Source: Pseudoips prasinana (Eukaryota; Arthropoda; Insecta; Lepidoptera; Nolidae). From it: 64,000 nucleotides of DNA. The DNA is taken from positions 17,725,501-17,789,500 of the forward strand of contig OX621242.1 in the NCBI GenBank assembly GCA_951640165.1, given 5' to 3'. The first letter of the stretch is position 1. The number at the start of each line of letters is the position of its first letter. The position numbers and the translations under genes are program-made. A model generated the notes under the pieces. That model was not told the DNA's origin. It ran no database searches and worked only from the letters and a program-made list of their open reading frames with translations. Shown piece by piece: positions 10,965 to 23,029 of the stretch.

Positions 10965-13900
10965 ATTTAATTTCTGAGCATTGTGGACGTGGAGATTTGG
11001 CACGTCGTAAAGATGTGGGTCCGAGCTGAACTAATGAGAGAACTATCGATAAGTATGTCAGTGGCGTAGAGGCTGACCAGTAAGCCTGAACAACTCAGTC
11101 ACATCTATAGGTAACCACTGCCCATACCAATTAAAAATGAACGGCATTCATTTCTCGAATGCTGACAGTAGGTGCAGTCTGATATTTTTTACTGTGAGGA
11201 TTGACGAGAACCCTTCGCATAACATCTATTTGACACAGATCGTAAGGATAAACTATAGAATTTACTTCAGTGTATGTACAACTATTTCCATTTGTTTTAT
11301 TTTATAACCATGCCTCGTGTGTGAAATCTAATGTATACGTCTGTTTATGTATCCAATTAAAGAACTATGCTTTCATCGGTGGAGCCTATTTTCGTTGGAA
11401 TAGATCTCAGGACATCTACTATTTTCTAGTGTATTATTACTTCTTATAAAATATCGAGATTCTCTTGTTTCAAACATTTTAGTTTTGGGATCAAATATAA
11501 TAATTGTCCACTATTGTGAAATTCAGTGGATTATAATCGTTTTTCAATCACGGTCAACGTTTTAAAAGAGAATGGCAGAATCCGTATCGCAAACTTCCTT
11601 TGTTGTTCAGCTATATAATTTGTACCACTTGTTAAGACAACTAAGGTATTGATTTTAATGTAAGTATAATATTTTAAGAACTTGGGATTAATTAATAAAA
11701 TCAAAAAGAATTTTTCAATTATTTTCAATAAATAAACGTAATAAAATCTTAAACTAAACGCAGTTACGTTTACAGAAATTGCCATGTGTAAAATAATATA
11801 AATGTCGATATTATAATTAATGATTTATAAATGGGAACAACATTACATATAAATCATATAATTATAGACTTATTTATTATACCTAAGAAAGCAGAATAGT
11901 TTCATTATATCGTAATAATTAATTATTTAGAATAGGAACGATTTTCGTCGTCAATATTTTTTTTGTTCATGGCAATTATTTATTGACAGGCAAAGACAAT
12001 CTGTCAGGTATTTATTGCTGTTATTTTGATACATGTCATCAATTTAGCAAATTATCTTGCAGATATTACGTGAGTTCAGCATCGGTTCCTCCGTACTATA
12101 ATATATATCTGTTGACAGTGGATTCACGAAAGGACGCTTTATCATTTAATTAAAATGACGAGTTTGCAATGTGTTAATTGCAACATTCGCTTGCCCCGAC
12201 TAAGTAGACAAGCATTATCCGAAGAGAGTGAAGTTCTCAATAAATCCAATGTTGCTTTGTGATAATTATTGTTTGGTACTTATATGAAGATATTCTTAGA
12301 TGAAGTAATACTAAGGATAAATTAATAATAATATCAATAAAATTAATGTAGTTACAAATAGGTAACAAAGAATCTATTGTTTTATTTACCTCCACTCAAA
12401 ACTTCATATATAACCCCTCGCAACCTCACACAAATGTACACTGGGTTATGAACTATATAATTAATGGAAATAAAGAACTTTTCATTACTTCAACAAATAA
12501 TAGATTTTTGCATCTTTCTAACCTAACTCGCGACCCGGTTATGGTTTTCGGGGCAAGATCGGAATAAATCCATGTAAAAAACTATAAAAAGAACTACAAC
12601 ATTTACTTTATCACCATAACATTGTCTATGTAAATATAATATGTAACAATCTTCATTGGTACACTAGTTAACACTAGCATTCTATTGCCACATCAGTAGA
12701 CACACTTTGATATTTACAGTATCTTTATTACTTAGGCAGTAAGAGTGATTACCGAACTGCAATGTTTCCACGGTCATGGGGTTGACCCACAGATTACCAA
12801 ACGTAACCTTAAAATAAAACTGGCTATAACTTTTATATCCCAAGTTCAAAAAATCTAAGAAATTAAAAATGCCTTTTCTATCACATTAACCACCAATTAA
12901 AACATTAAATATCCCGTAACACAAAATTTTACTAGCGGTACAAAAATCCCATACATTCTTGCCGTTGCGTTTGTAAAATCGCATTTCTCTTCAATAATCG
13001 CAACTGTGCTAAAGCAAACAAATCAGGTATTTTTTAAGAGAAATTATAAGTTAAGCCACACGTTTCTATTTTGGCCACAAGCAAAGGCAAGCTTCTCATT
13101 ACATAACTAAGCAACGGGAAAATGAGATGGCCTAAATAAAGTAATTGTTTGGAGCTTTGTGAATTTGTCAGGTGAGATAATATGTCATTTTATAATAAAT
13201 ACAAAAACATTTATTTGGCAACAAATAATATTTCTCAATAATTTTAGGTAAAATTACCACCACGCTGAGTTGTAGGTATTCAGACTGGCTTACATAGAAG
13301 ATAACTAGTGGCTAAGATACATTCAGACGCTCGTTAATTGTGGCTGATTTAGTAATTCAGATGGCAATTTTAATTATAAATTATATTTTTGATTAATACA
13401 TTTTTAGAGCCTACTAAAGCTATTTAAAAGAAGTTAGTTTAATTAGCACCCTTTTAAATTAATTTGTATTATAAAAAATTCAAAGCAACTTATTTTGATG
13501 TTAAATACTTATAATCTAACTTAAATTCTGTAGAACTAAAATTGTTACATATTTGTAATACGTAAAAACTAGTAAAAAGTGTAGTATGGTAGTACCTATT
13601 TATAATAAATTGGTCGTCGTCAACCAATATATTGTAAGCAATTTTTTTGTTTTTGGAACTTTACACCAACTAAACCACTACAACTACTAACTTTATGTTA
13701 GTTTATACAATTATATATTTCTAATTGTAGCTAGTAGTTAGCCTGCAACCCTCCTAAGGGACCTTTATAACTGTTCCATAAAGAAACGATAAATTATACT
13801 CTCAGAATATCAACGTAAATGTTGAAACTAAACACGAGTTTTCCCAGCATAATGACACAAAGAACGATCTCCTGGGAAAGTACGGAACAGAGTAATAATC

Positions 13901-15090
13901 ACGGCACTTTGTGGCTTTGCGGCAATAACAGGAGGTGAAGAGATGTTGGATTATTAGCTACAATATGACGCTTACCGCAAGTTATGCTATTTTAAATCCT
14001 CGCAATGTTTTTCACAACTGTTTCAGTAATGACAATAATATTTCAAGTTATTTTAGCTTAGCATCATATGTTGAGCTTACCTTCCTACTTCTTTCGTAAC
14101 ACAAATTATTCCTAGGAAATAAAATTATTACTTAAGCATCGCTGACCTCTTCATAAAGCTCTGCGAACTTGTATTGCAGTAACCAGAGGCTTTATAATAA
14201 TAATAATAATAAATAATAATAAAAGCTTTATAGCATTGCAATAACAACATTACGAACCACCTGATGGTAAGCAACCAATGATAAGCGTCATATAAAATAT
14301 GGATACCAACACTCCTACTACATATGTCGATTGCTACTCACATGACATCACTTATGCTTTTCATTCAGGTCCTTTCCGAACTCTGATAAGCTCTGGCAAC
14401 ATACCTACTAGTAAAGTAGAACAAAAAAAGCTATGCTCTAGGTAAGTTCCTAGACTCTGCTTGCTCTATTTTGAACCTGCGACGCAAAAGCAACGGGGAC
14501 TATGATACATTTCAAATCCAAGATGGCCGCCATTACAAAATGGCGAATTACATATTTTTTTCATAACTTTTTCAGTAGAGGTGCCAATGATGCTTGAAAA
14601 TAATGACACGGAATAATTAAAATTACTTTTTTATACTTATATTTCTAATAGGTTAAAATAACAAATGTAGTCATAATTCTAAGTATTATTTGTTTATAAT
14701 ATAACCCACGTAATAACTTCACGTTTAACCCACATAAATACGACTGTAAAGTTAGACCTGTTGGTTTTGAACCCACGCAGACCCGAATACTGAAAATATT
14801 GTTTGGAACCTTTTGTTCAATCAAAATACCTTAAGGATATTTTGATTAATTTTATCGTTTATTATCCGTTTAAAAATGAATTATCAGATTTATTATCAGT
14901 TTGTAGAAAGTTAAATAAAAAAATAATTTTCTTAATTATTGCGGATTTTTGCAAGTAAAATATCGATGTACTTAATTACGCTTCTACTACTAAACGCACA
15001 TGTAGTTATATGTGAAACAGACAGATACAGTACTATCCGAATGCATTTAGACCTAGCAGCACACAGCAAAGTAATATTATGAAAGGGTGT
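10965..15090. other. long intron stretch, mostly unique-looking
   Basis: About 4 kb of AT-rich sequence. Small items only: a family H-like 3' fragment near 11040-11130 (ending ACCACTGCCCATACC), a 30-bp palindrome around 14819-14848, and a repeat motif near 14515-14590 (AAGATGGCCGCCATTACAAA) that resembles 42800-43030. No exon was recognised. Confidence 0.4.
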
Positions 15091-15096
15091 GTGTTG

Positions 15097-15315
15097 ACTG
15101 ACTGCTGGTATAGTGGTTAGAGATCCTAACAGTTAAACCAGAAGTCGTGGGTTCGATTCCACCCGATTCCCCAGGACAAATCTTTGTGTGATGAGCACGG
15201 TTATGTTTTTATGTCTGGGTGTAATATATCCATAGTATGTACCTATCTAATTAGAAATAGGTATAAGTATATTTATCCGTTGTCCGGTCGCCATTATATA
15301 GGCTTTTTTGCCTGG
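15097..15315 (+). mobile_element. tRNA-derived SINE, divergent copy
   Basis: The tRNA-like head is GTATAGTGGTTAGAGATCCT with a B-box-like GTGGGTTCGATTCCACC. It is followed by the body AAATCTTTGTGTGATGAGCAC, shared with the SINE-1 copies. It has no structure of a functional tRNA gene. Confidence 0.6.
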
Positions 15316-15370
15316 TTTAGGTTAATAGGGTTTTAATTGTGCCATGACATCTAATTTTAATTCATTTATT

Positions 15371-15613
15371 ACTAGCGGCCCGGTACGTGCTTCGCTACGC
15401 ATTTAAGTATTAGTACAAATGGTTAGTATATGGGAGTATAGAAAGATGTTGATTTTACACTTTTTCAAGACTTTTTTTAAATTTTCTCTACGTACAAACC
15501 TTCCCTGGACTTCCACGAATAATTCAAGACCAAAATTAGCCAAATCGGTAAAGGCGTTGTTGAGTTATAACATTACAACGAAAAGTGGCATTGATTTTTA
15601 TATATATAGATAA
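15371..15613 (+). repeat. interspersed repeat ending in TATATATAGAT
   Basis: It begins CTAGCGGCCCGGTACGTGCT and ends TTTTTATATATATAGAT. Its layout is similar to the copies at 36758 and 37755: a GC-rich head with Gly/Arg-like codons, an AT-rich middle and a TATAGAT end. The class is unknown. Confidence 0.45.
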
Positions 15614-15934
15614 TACTTCGTGTAATTGAGAGTACCTAACCATACTAACGAAATGGTATCATTCTCTGTCTAGATCTCTAGCTATTTACTCTAACTAAAC
15701 TTAATGTCACAAGCTAGCTAGCTAGTTGCATAAAACCCAACCAAACTACATCGATTAGCAAAAATCTCAAAAACCATGAAATGTAAATTTTGACAAAATT
15801 GTTAGGATTAATTTCTTAAAAGGCAGTTTAATAGTTCCTGATAATAAGGAAGGCATTATACAAAACTGACGCGGCAGTGGAAACTTACAAAACATTACAA
15901 TACATGACAATAACTTAATACAAGCTAGCTAAAT

Positions 15935-16185
15935 GTCACCGTTGCCTAGTTGGTAGTGCTCCTGCCTACGAAGCTGGTGGTCCTGGGTTCGAATCCCGGT
16001 AAGTGAAATATTTGTGTGATGAGCACGAATATTTGTTTCTGAGTCATGGATGTTTTATATGTATTTAAGTATCTATCTATCTATATAAGTATGTATATCG
16101 TCGCCTGGTACTCATAGTACAAGCTTTGCTTAGTTTGGAGCTAGGATGATCTGTGTGACATTGTCCCTATATATTATTATTATAA
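15935..16185 (+). mobile_element. SINE-1 (tRNA-derived), copy 1
   Basis: It has an A-box-like TAGTTGGTAGTGCTCCTGCC and a B-box GGTTCGAATCCCGG near 15986-15999. The body has (TATC)n and ends GACATTGTCCCTA with an ATT-rich tail. The same unit occurs at 22799 and 36019. Confidence 0.8.
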
Positions 16186-16752
16186 AAGAAATTTTGTAAA
16201 TGTTTTAACTATCCGTGTACCTAAATGTCTGACTATTTACAAGCGCTTTTTTTAAGTCTACGTAAATAAAAACCTTTTTTTATTTTATTTATTTAAACAA
16301 TCAAACGGGGACTTATCGGATAATCAATAAACTGGCACACATCGATTGCTTTAATGATTTTATTAAGGCATCTAGGAATAACGGTACAATAATAAACTAG
16401 ACGCAGTGTCGGGAGCAGAAATGGAACGGCGACGGGTCACAACCCGAAATAGCCCGCTGTTAATCTGTGACCTTTGGCCTGCCAACCAGGGCTGCCATAC
16501 GTAATTTATTAAAGCTGGCTACAGACGTTTGTTACCGGCGTTTACACATCGTCTCGTTTCTGTTTAATGATAATTGTGTTTGTGACCTTGGTACAGCATT
16601 AATTTAAATCTACAATTGGACATTTTAATCAAATACAGATAAGTATGATCTAAGGGACCTGTAGATATATTTTCAATCATGTTATTTATACACACGTCAA
16701 CCTCTTTTTCTGTTGTTATTTCTGTATCCAGGCAAACACGACACGAAACGAT

Positions 16753-16903
16753 TTTATTTTCATCATCATTATCATATCAGCCGAATGACGTCCACAAAAG
16801 CCTCCCCCAAGGATCTCCACAATAGCCGGTCTTGTGCTGCCCGCATTCAGCAGCTTCCCGCGACCCTTGCAAGATCGTCGGTCCACCTTGTAGGGAGCCT
16901 GCG
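16753..16903 (-). mobile_element. RTE LINE 3' fragment, part of a 5'-inverted copy
   Basis: It has the tail ATCATCATT, then AGCCGAATGACGTCCAC and the last roughly 40 codons of the RTE frame in minus orientation. It abuts, at 16904, the next upstream part of the same LINE in the opposite orientation. Confidence 0.7.
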
Positions 16904-17093
16904 CGATCGAATCAAAAACGTCGATATCCACAGGCGAACCAAAGTAGCCGACATAGCACAAAGAATTGATTAAACTGAAGTGGCAGTGGGTGGGGCACAT
17001 AGCTCGTAGAACCGACGGCTGATGGGTCAGAAAGGTTCTAAGGTTCTCAAGAGGCGACCACGAACCAGAAGACGCAGCGTGGGAAGATTTTAT
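16904..17093 (+). mobile_element. inverted upstream segment of the same RTE copy
   Basis: The plus strand reads RDRIKNVDIHRRTKVADIAQ and continues to a decayed ...RPRTRRRSVG. In the open copy at 50581-51565 this segment lies immediately upstream of the piece now at 16753-16903. Only its orientation is reversed. Confidence 0.7.
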
Positions 17094-17099
17094 TTTACT

Positions 17100-18170
17100 G
17101 AGAGACAATCAAAAGCCTAAGTCTAAACTACTAATAGATTGTTATACGGCCTGGAACCATACAAGTGATATTGATAGCAATTCTGTCTTAATGCCACTGA
17201 ACCTATTTAGATGTGATTGTCTAACACAGAAGAGGGCTCATAGATAGAACTGTCAAACTACTAAAATTGTTCTGCTGTGCGCATGATTGGTCGACAGTTT
17301 CTAACGTGCCACTTATTTTCACTCAATTGCATTGCTCCCGATTGTATGAAATACCAACGAAACTAATTTTAATATTATTGCATTTCTTTCTGACTTAGTT
17401 TTTTTATGAAAAGTGCAGGCCAGAAAATAAGCAACATAAAGTTAGATCGCACAACAGCCATGTCTAAAATTCAAATTGTTACCAAATGTTCATCTGTAAT
17501 GCCCACAAACGTCTACGTACTCATTTTCTACGTTGTCGGTCATTATGAGCTAAATTTCGACGTCATGGTGGAATTAGGCTAAGATGACTTAATCCGGTCG
17601 TGTATATTATGCAGTGTATCAAGTATATCTTATGTCTCATGGCATTGTATGAATGTCACTGTACTTAATGTAGGTAGTTTTTTATAATGTACCTTTAATG
17701 TGAACGAAGCGTATATTGAGGACCTTAACTGTAATTTTTACTAAAGACAATTTCGCTTACAGTCGTCTACTCACTTATTTTTTTTATATTCATTATTTTT
17801 TTAAGATCATACAAATAAATAAAAAAATATATTATACACATGTATTAGTATACTTACGCTAAGCATGTCCTGATAATAATTATATAATATCATAATAATT
17901 ATTTTTTAAGTGGATACTTACTAAAATTCAAAATGTAAAAAAACATAATTGGAATTGGTAGTTGAATACTTCTTAAATCATAGATTTTATAATTGACTTT
18001 CATTTAATTTATTAATTTTTGACATGCTAAACTGAAAACACATATTTAAAATAAATTTCATAAATTTAAGTACAGGAGGGAATCGGGCTTAAATTTAGAT
18101 AATTCATTTTAAATATGTCTGAAACTTGAAATTGTTAGTTCCAATGCAAGACATAACTATATTGATTATC
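17100..18170. other. intron sequence without recognised features
   Basis: I see no coding segment or repeat family; the sequence becomes strongly AT-rich towards 17800-18160. Confidence 0.4.
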
Positions 18171-18171
18171 T

Positions 18172-18530
18172 TTTTTTTTTTTTTTCGGGACTAGTCCCTT
18201 CCTCTTACCCACCACTGCAACTCCTGTAAGCCAGAATCAACAGTGGCACACAATGAAATGACACTGAGCGGTGAAGCTCAGGCATGTCCCGAGGAAACGC
18301 TTTAACTGTCTTGGATCCCGCAACGAATTTAATCAGAAACAGAAAAAAGGAAGAGTTAGAAAATGAATAGTTCCACTTCCCTCCAGAGCAAAGCGGGAGA
18401 CAGAATGATGTAAAGAGGCTATAGCCTCATAAAATGAGAGATTTGCAACTAGAGAAGCCAGCTGCAAAAGCACCGAGGATCAATTTAAGGGTCCTAAGTG
18501 AGCTGTTATATTTGATTCCAATAGTAGGTA
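18172..18530 (-). mobile_element. probable LINE 3' end with poly(A) tail
   Basis: A run of 14-15 T at the left edge (a poly(A) tail on the minus strand) is followed by about 350 bp of sequence less AT-rich than its surroundings (GGACTAGTCCCTTCCTCTTA onward). No coding frame is retained. The LINE assignment is an inference from the tail. Confidence 0.4.
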
Positions 18531-18818
18531 TGGCAAAAGCGCTTAAACGCACGGAAGTTAATAATAATAGCTTTTATTTATTCTCTCACACAGAAAATAC
18601 ATAAAAAATGTCTTATTAACTAATTAATTCATTAATTAATGCTTAACATTGAAGAGGTGAAAATCTGTGTGAGAGACTGGTATCCGTACTAGGTGGAAAA
18701 CCTGTATGACAGATGACCAGCCTCTCCTAACTCTAGACATGAAGGTGTAATTTGTCATTCAATGATTGAGTTGTGATGTTATTTTATTTGTGATGAGGAA
18801 GTATATCAGTATTCGAGA

Positions 18819-18899
<81 letters not shown>

Positions 18900-18950
18900 G
18901 TGTGTGTATGTTGTGTGGTGTGTGTGTGTGTGTGTGTGTGTGATTGTGGT
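18819..18950. repeat. (TG)n microsatellite
   Basis: About 130 bases of nearly pure TG with a few interruptions (TGGTG, TTGTG). Frames through it (Cys-Val or His-Thr repeats) are not genes. Confidence 0.95.
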
Positions 18951-18976
18951 GTAGTGCGATCTTAGATATGAAATAA

Positions 18977-19920
18977 CTATGATGGGATAAATAGTAGATT
19001 TTCAGTTTCTTCATAGGTCAGAGATTTTAGCCAATTAGAAATTTTTTGTTTGCATTTATAATTAGTCAGGGAGTAAATATGTAATTTTTGATTAATTTTA
19101 TTATATAGGTATCGTCCCCGAAAACTGAAGAATTTGCGTGCAAATTCTGTATGCCAACGATTGTCAGTTGAAGCGCAAACCCTATACTTACGACGTTTGT
19201 TAATTATGGAAGAGTCATATGGAAGAAGAGAGTGTTGCTTTAGGACAATATGAAGAATATATAGTTGGCGCACTGTAAGAACATCCGAAATTTTATAAAG
19301 GTCAACGGTTGGGTGTAAAAGAGGTAAAAAGTGGCTAACCTTAAGTACTGCCCTTTGAGCTCTTTCCACCTTTATTAAATTAGTCTTACAGGCGCCACCA
19401 CATATAGAAATACAGTAGGATATGATGGGTTGGCATAGCGAGATATAGACCATTTTAATGATCTTCTTATCAGCTATGTGGCGCAGATTTTTAAAGATGA
19501 ATATGAGTTTGCGTATTCGGGCTGAAAGAAGATCTATATGGTAGTTGAAACATAGGGAACTATCCAGTATGACGCCGAGGTATTTAATATTGGTGGTTCT
19601 TTTTAGATGGCTTCAAGCACAGGAGTGATACTCTAGGCAGGTATGGGCTACAATGACGCCATCATTTGGTAGGTTTGTTGGAGTATTTTTTGTCGCGAAA
19701 CAAATGTAATTGGTTTTGTCTACATTTAGTGTTAGTCCATTATTCCTGAGCCATAATGAGACTGCATTGAAACCCATCTGTGCAAAAGAAAAGGTGTCAC
19801 TCCAACTATCTCCGTGAAATACTAGTGCAGTGTCATCCGCGAAGGTTACGATCTTGCCATTTTTGTTGTTCCTTGTTGCTACAAGATCCGTATAATAAAC
19901 TACTCCAGATATTGGTTGCA
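18977..19920 (-). pseudogene. non-LTR retrotransposon reverse transcriptase, 3' half, one stop
   Basis: The minus-strand frame is continuous except for one TGA at 19613. It contains the RT catalytic box FADDTALVFHG, the following NGLTLNVDKTNYICF, then IKYLGVILDSSL and YISLCQPIISYC, the usual order of the palm and thumb in Jockey/CR1-type RTs. It ends LLFIPS-stop at 18977. It is truncated at its 5' side, where it joins a different LINE fragment at about 19920. No endonuclease domain is present. Confidence 0.7.
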
Positions 19921-20270
19921 AGCTGTTTAACATAATATCACGCTGATTTTGCCAGAGATCACACTCCCACAGGATGTGGTGAGCAGTTTGTTCATATTCG
20001 TTACTGGAAGTTGAGCACAGACAGTAAGAAATTGTGCAACACAATGGTCTATGATTAGCCAAGTTTTATTTCATCGTTCGCGTACGTCCGGAAAGAACTG
20101 GTGCAGATGGCGACCCTTGGTTGAGGTATTCCATCTACATTTCCATTCATTTAGTAGTTCGTTATTTAAGTCAGCTATTGGCATAAATAGCCTGGTTATA
20201 TTCGTACGGTCGCGTAATGATAAGAAATCATTTTCTAAATTATCGCGCGTAGAATAATACATCGCTGCTC
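19921..20270 (-). pseudogene. LINE C-terminal fragment joined to the RT remnant
   Basis: Minus-strand pieces read KCRWNTSTKGRHLHQFFPDV and, after frame damage, EQTAHHILWECDLWQNQRDI. This is the region after RNase H with the Cys/His knuckle typical of R1- or LOA-like LINEs. It runs without a gap into the RT of a different element at about 19920. Its far end is the 80-bp hairpin at 20234-20313. Confidence 0.6.
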
Positions 20271-20313
20271 GTCTTTGAGCAGCGATGTATTATTCTACGC
20301 GCGATAATTTAGA
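20234..20313. repeat. 80-bp hairpin with perfect 37-bp arms
   Basis: Arms 20234-20270 and 20277-20313 are exact complements with a 6-base loop (GTCTTT). The left arm belongs to the LINE fragment's coding sequence (minus-strand MYYSTRDNLEN). The right arm is therefore an inverted duplicate of it. Confidence 0.9.
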
Positions 20314-20635
20314 TTATCTTTTGCGTCATAAAATACATATGAAGTCATACCTATGCCATAAAAATAATAGATAACCTATTTCATTAAGTCAGTTGTTTAA
20401 AATGCACTCCATCACGATTATAGTAGCAGATCCATCGAACTTCCTGTTATTGTTTGATTTTGAAATACGGTATTAGATGCTATGGCACGCATATTGAAAA
20501 TGGGTGTCAATAATAACGCGATACTGCAAACGAAATCGCTGTTTGGCATGACATGTCATAAACGTAGAGCAAAAACACTAAAAACATGCAGTATTTAAAC
20601 ATCGTTCACATTTAAAAGTACATAAATTATAATAT

Positions 20636-20777
20636 CTCTTATCATGTCGGCTGAACAACGTCCACACTGGACAAAGGCCTCCCCCAATTCTCTACAATTG
20701 CCGTGTACTACTTTGGTTCCCTGCGGATTCCAGGATTTTTGATTCGATCTCGCACGGAAACTCCGACCGCTCTTTTT
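20636..20777 (-). mobile_element. RTE LINE 3' fragment with internal deletion
   Basis: Tail sequence (GTCGGCTGAACAACGTCCAC) is followed by AAAGGCCTCCCCCAA. It then jumps to the part matching CGGATCTCAGCATTTCTTAT in the open copy, skipping about 160 bp. Confidence 0.65.
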
Positions 20778-21656
20778 GGATGACATTTAGCCTTTATATG
20801 AGGCCCACATATATATATCAAGGTGTAAAATCTATGGTATGTTTCTATAAAATCTTTGATTTTCGTCTTCGTATATTTCGAAAGATATTTTCCTTATTAG
20901 GTTACGCCCACGTAAAAATTCTAGGTCAAAATGTTTCGTTTGAGATGATAGTCTTTTTATATCACGGCACTAAGATTGATTCCTGTTCCATATTTCATAT
21001 AACAAACTAACAAAGACAATTTGTCATTATATGCTTAGTTTGGATTGGCAGCAAACATAGCATGACCTAACACGGGGCCAGCTTTGATGCTTCGTGATCT
21101 GACCCATAAAGTGTGTTCGACGCCTGACCTGTCTGTCAAATCGTTATTTCAACGACAAATCGCGAACACTGCCGTCGCCCCTACTAACTTCCTGATTTAT
21201 TGTTATCCATTTATCCAGATTTTTATATTTAGATCATTGTCATCGTCTTTTGCATTCAGAGAACTTTGAATAACGGTATAGGTATTTTTTTGCCAACTCG
21301 GAAGAAATACTCGAACTTTAGCATATTTAATCATTGTATGTTATGTTATTAGTTCTATATACTCCCAAAACAAGAAAATTGGGGTAACAACCTGGATGTG
21401 TCAGTCTGTTGATAGCATCATATGTGTTAAACGAATTAGTTTAATTGAGATAATATTACGTCAGTTTCATAAAATGAAGCTTTTTATATTTCATCCGGCA
21501 AACGACCCCAGCCCACTTGGTCTTAAATAACAGATGAGATCCATATTGCAAATTTTGAATCAGTGCGATTTATCCGAGAATGGTTATTGGAATCGGGTTA
21601 TTTAAAGCCCATCAATATCCAACCTCCGGAACTGGGTCAGTTTTATACTATTTTAC

Positions 21657-21724
21657 AAGATGCCCTTAATTTCATCTGCATTATAGATACAAACCAATAA
21701 TGCAGATGAAGTTAAGGGCATCTT
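21657..21724. repeat. inverted repeat, 27-bp arms
   Basis: AAGATGCCCTTAATTTCATC and so on, with its complement ending GTTAAGGGCATCTT. There is one mismatch and a 14-base loop. Confidence 0.8.
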
Positions 21725-21747
21725 CTGGCTAATAGCTCTTACATTAT

Positions 21748-21994
21748 AATAATAATAATATCCTGGGACATTATTAAACTAAGCAGAGTTTGTACCATGG
21801 AAACCAGATAACTGATATATTACATATACTACTTTTCTTTTGTAAATACATACTTATATAAATAATTACACCCAGACTCAACACAAACAGACATGTTCTT
21901 GCACACAAATACCTGTCCTGGGTGGGAACCGAACCCACGACATGCAGCCTGAAGCCTTTCACGCCTCATTTACCAACTGCGCCAACCGGCCCGT
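21748..21994 (-). mobile_element. SINE-2 (tRNA-derived), minus copy
   Basis: The minus strand begins GGGCCGGTTGGCGCAGTTGG (A box) and has the B-box-like GTGGGTTCGGTTCCCAC. It ends with AATGTCCCAGGATATTATTA. Other copies are at 37516, 38813, 49732, 58424 and 60162. Confidence 0.75.
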
Positions 21995-22079
21995 CATATA
22001 TAATTGTAAATTTTATTGTAAATATTATTATAGGTACTCAAAAGCCCAGTCATTCAATACATTGCTAAAGTGATTTTAA

Positions 22080-22212
22080 AGACGCCAGCACATCAAGCTA
22101 CCCCAATCTGTCAAATTTCCCCAATTGAAAGTGAACCTTGTGCTTATGTGATAAAATAAAAAATCTATAAAAGAAATTTGACAGATTGGGGTACCTAGAT
22201 GTGCTGGTGTCT
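22080..22212. mobile_element. MITE-1 copy 1
   Basis: Inverted ends AGACGCCAGCACATC and a subterminal CTACCCCAATCTGTCAAATT flank a core found in four copies here (GTGAACCTTGTGCTTATGTG). There is no coding capacity. Confidence 0.8.
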
Positions 22213-22318
22213 GTAAATATTCTGTAACATAACATCTTATGTATCTATTATGAGTATATTATTTATTATTCGATATTAATACCATCTCGTAGTATCATAG
22301 TAAGGTTACAGCAATTAT

Positions 22319-22358
22319 CTGTAGTGGCAAAAAGCTTTTTCTTGCCACTACAGATATT
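22319..22358. repeat. short inverted repeat
   Basis: ATCTGTAGTGGCAA and its complement TTGCCACTACAGAT flank a loop of about 11 bases. Confidence 0.6.
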
Positions 22359-22674
22359 TATTACGATGGTACAGACTTTACGACCTTTCCGGATTTATAT
22401 GGTAAAGATTGTTTGAAAGCAATTGGTATTGTGGTATTATTGGAACACTGAATCAATAGTCAAGCTTATTCTGTCAGTTCGAGGCTACAGCAAAGTACCT
22501 ACCTGTACCCTGAAATAGTAATTTGTATGGTAACATTGAGTATAATCAAAGATAATTTATCCTTTACCTTGACGGACATTGGTTAAAAAATCTATATTGA
22601 TACCTATACAAATGTAGTAGTAATAGTTTCAGTTACGGCAGCTAACCTTACGAGATACGTACCTAATCACACTA

Positions 22675-22797
22675 ATATTATAAAGGCGTAAGTTTGTGAG
22701 TGTGTATGTTTGTTACTTCTTCACGCAAAAACTACCGAACGGATTTTGATGAAACTTTGTAGTAATATAGCGTATATATCCGAATAACAAATATAAA
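22675..22797 (-). repeat. interspersed repeat fragment
   Basis: AATATTATAAAGGCGTAAGT through TTCACGCAAAAACTACCGAA is a common insect repeat end. SINE-1 copy 2 starts directly beside it. A diverged relative is at 43605-43885. Confidence 0.5.
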
Positions 22798-22798
22798 C

Positions 22799-23025
22799 GG
22801 TCACCGTAGCCTAGTTGGTAGTGCTCCTGCCTACGGAACTGGTGGTCCTGGGTTCGAATCCCGGTAAGTGAAAATATTTGTGTGATGTTTTCTATGTATA
22901 TAAGTATTTATCTATCTATATAAGTAGGTATGTATATCGTCGCCTGGTACCCATAGTACAAGCTTTGCTTAGTTTGGGGCTAGGATGATCTGTGTGACAT
23001 TGTCCCCAGATATTATTATAGATAT
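22799..23025 (+). mobile_element. SINE-1, copy 2
   Basis: This is the same tRNA-like head (TAGTTGGTAGTGCTCCTGCC, GGTTCGAATCCCGG) and body as at 15935. It ends GACATTGTCCCCAGATATTATT and lacks a short stretch of the body after TGTGTGATG. Confidence 0.8.
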
Positions 23026-23029
23026 TATA

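Noticed and set aside
15935..16010. Possible tRNA gene (A and B boxes) here and at 22799, 36019, 38813 and 54750
   Set aside because: The boxes are continuous with shared SINE bodies and no complete cloverleaf with a sound acceptor stem could be drawn, so these are SINE heads.
18766..19014. Open frames rich in Cys-Val or His-Thr on both strands
   Set aside because: They are translations of the (TG)n microsatellite.
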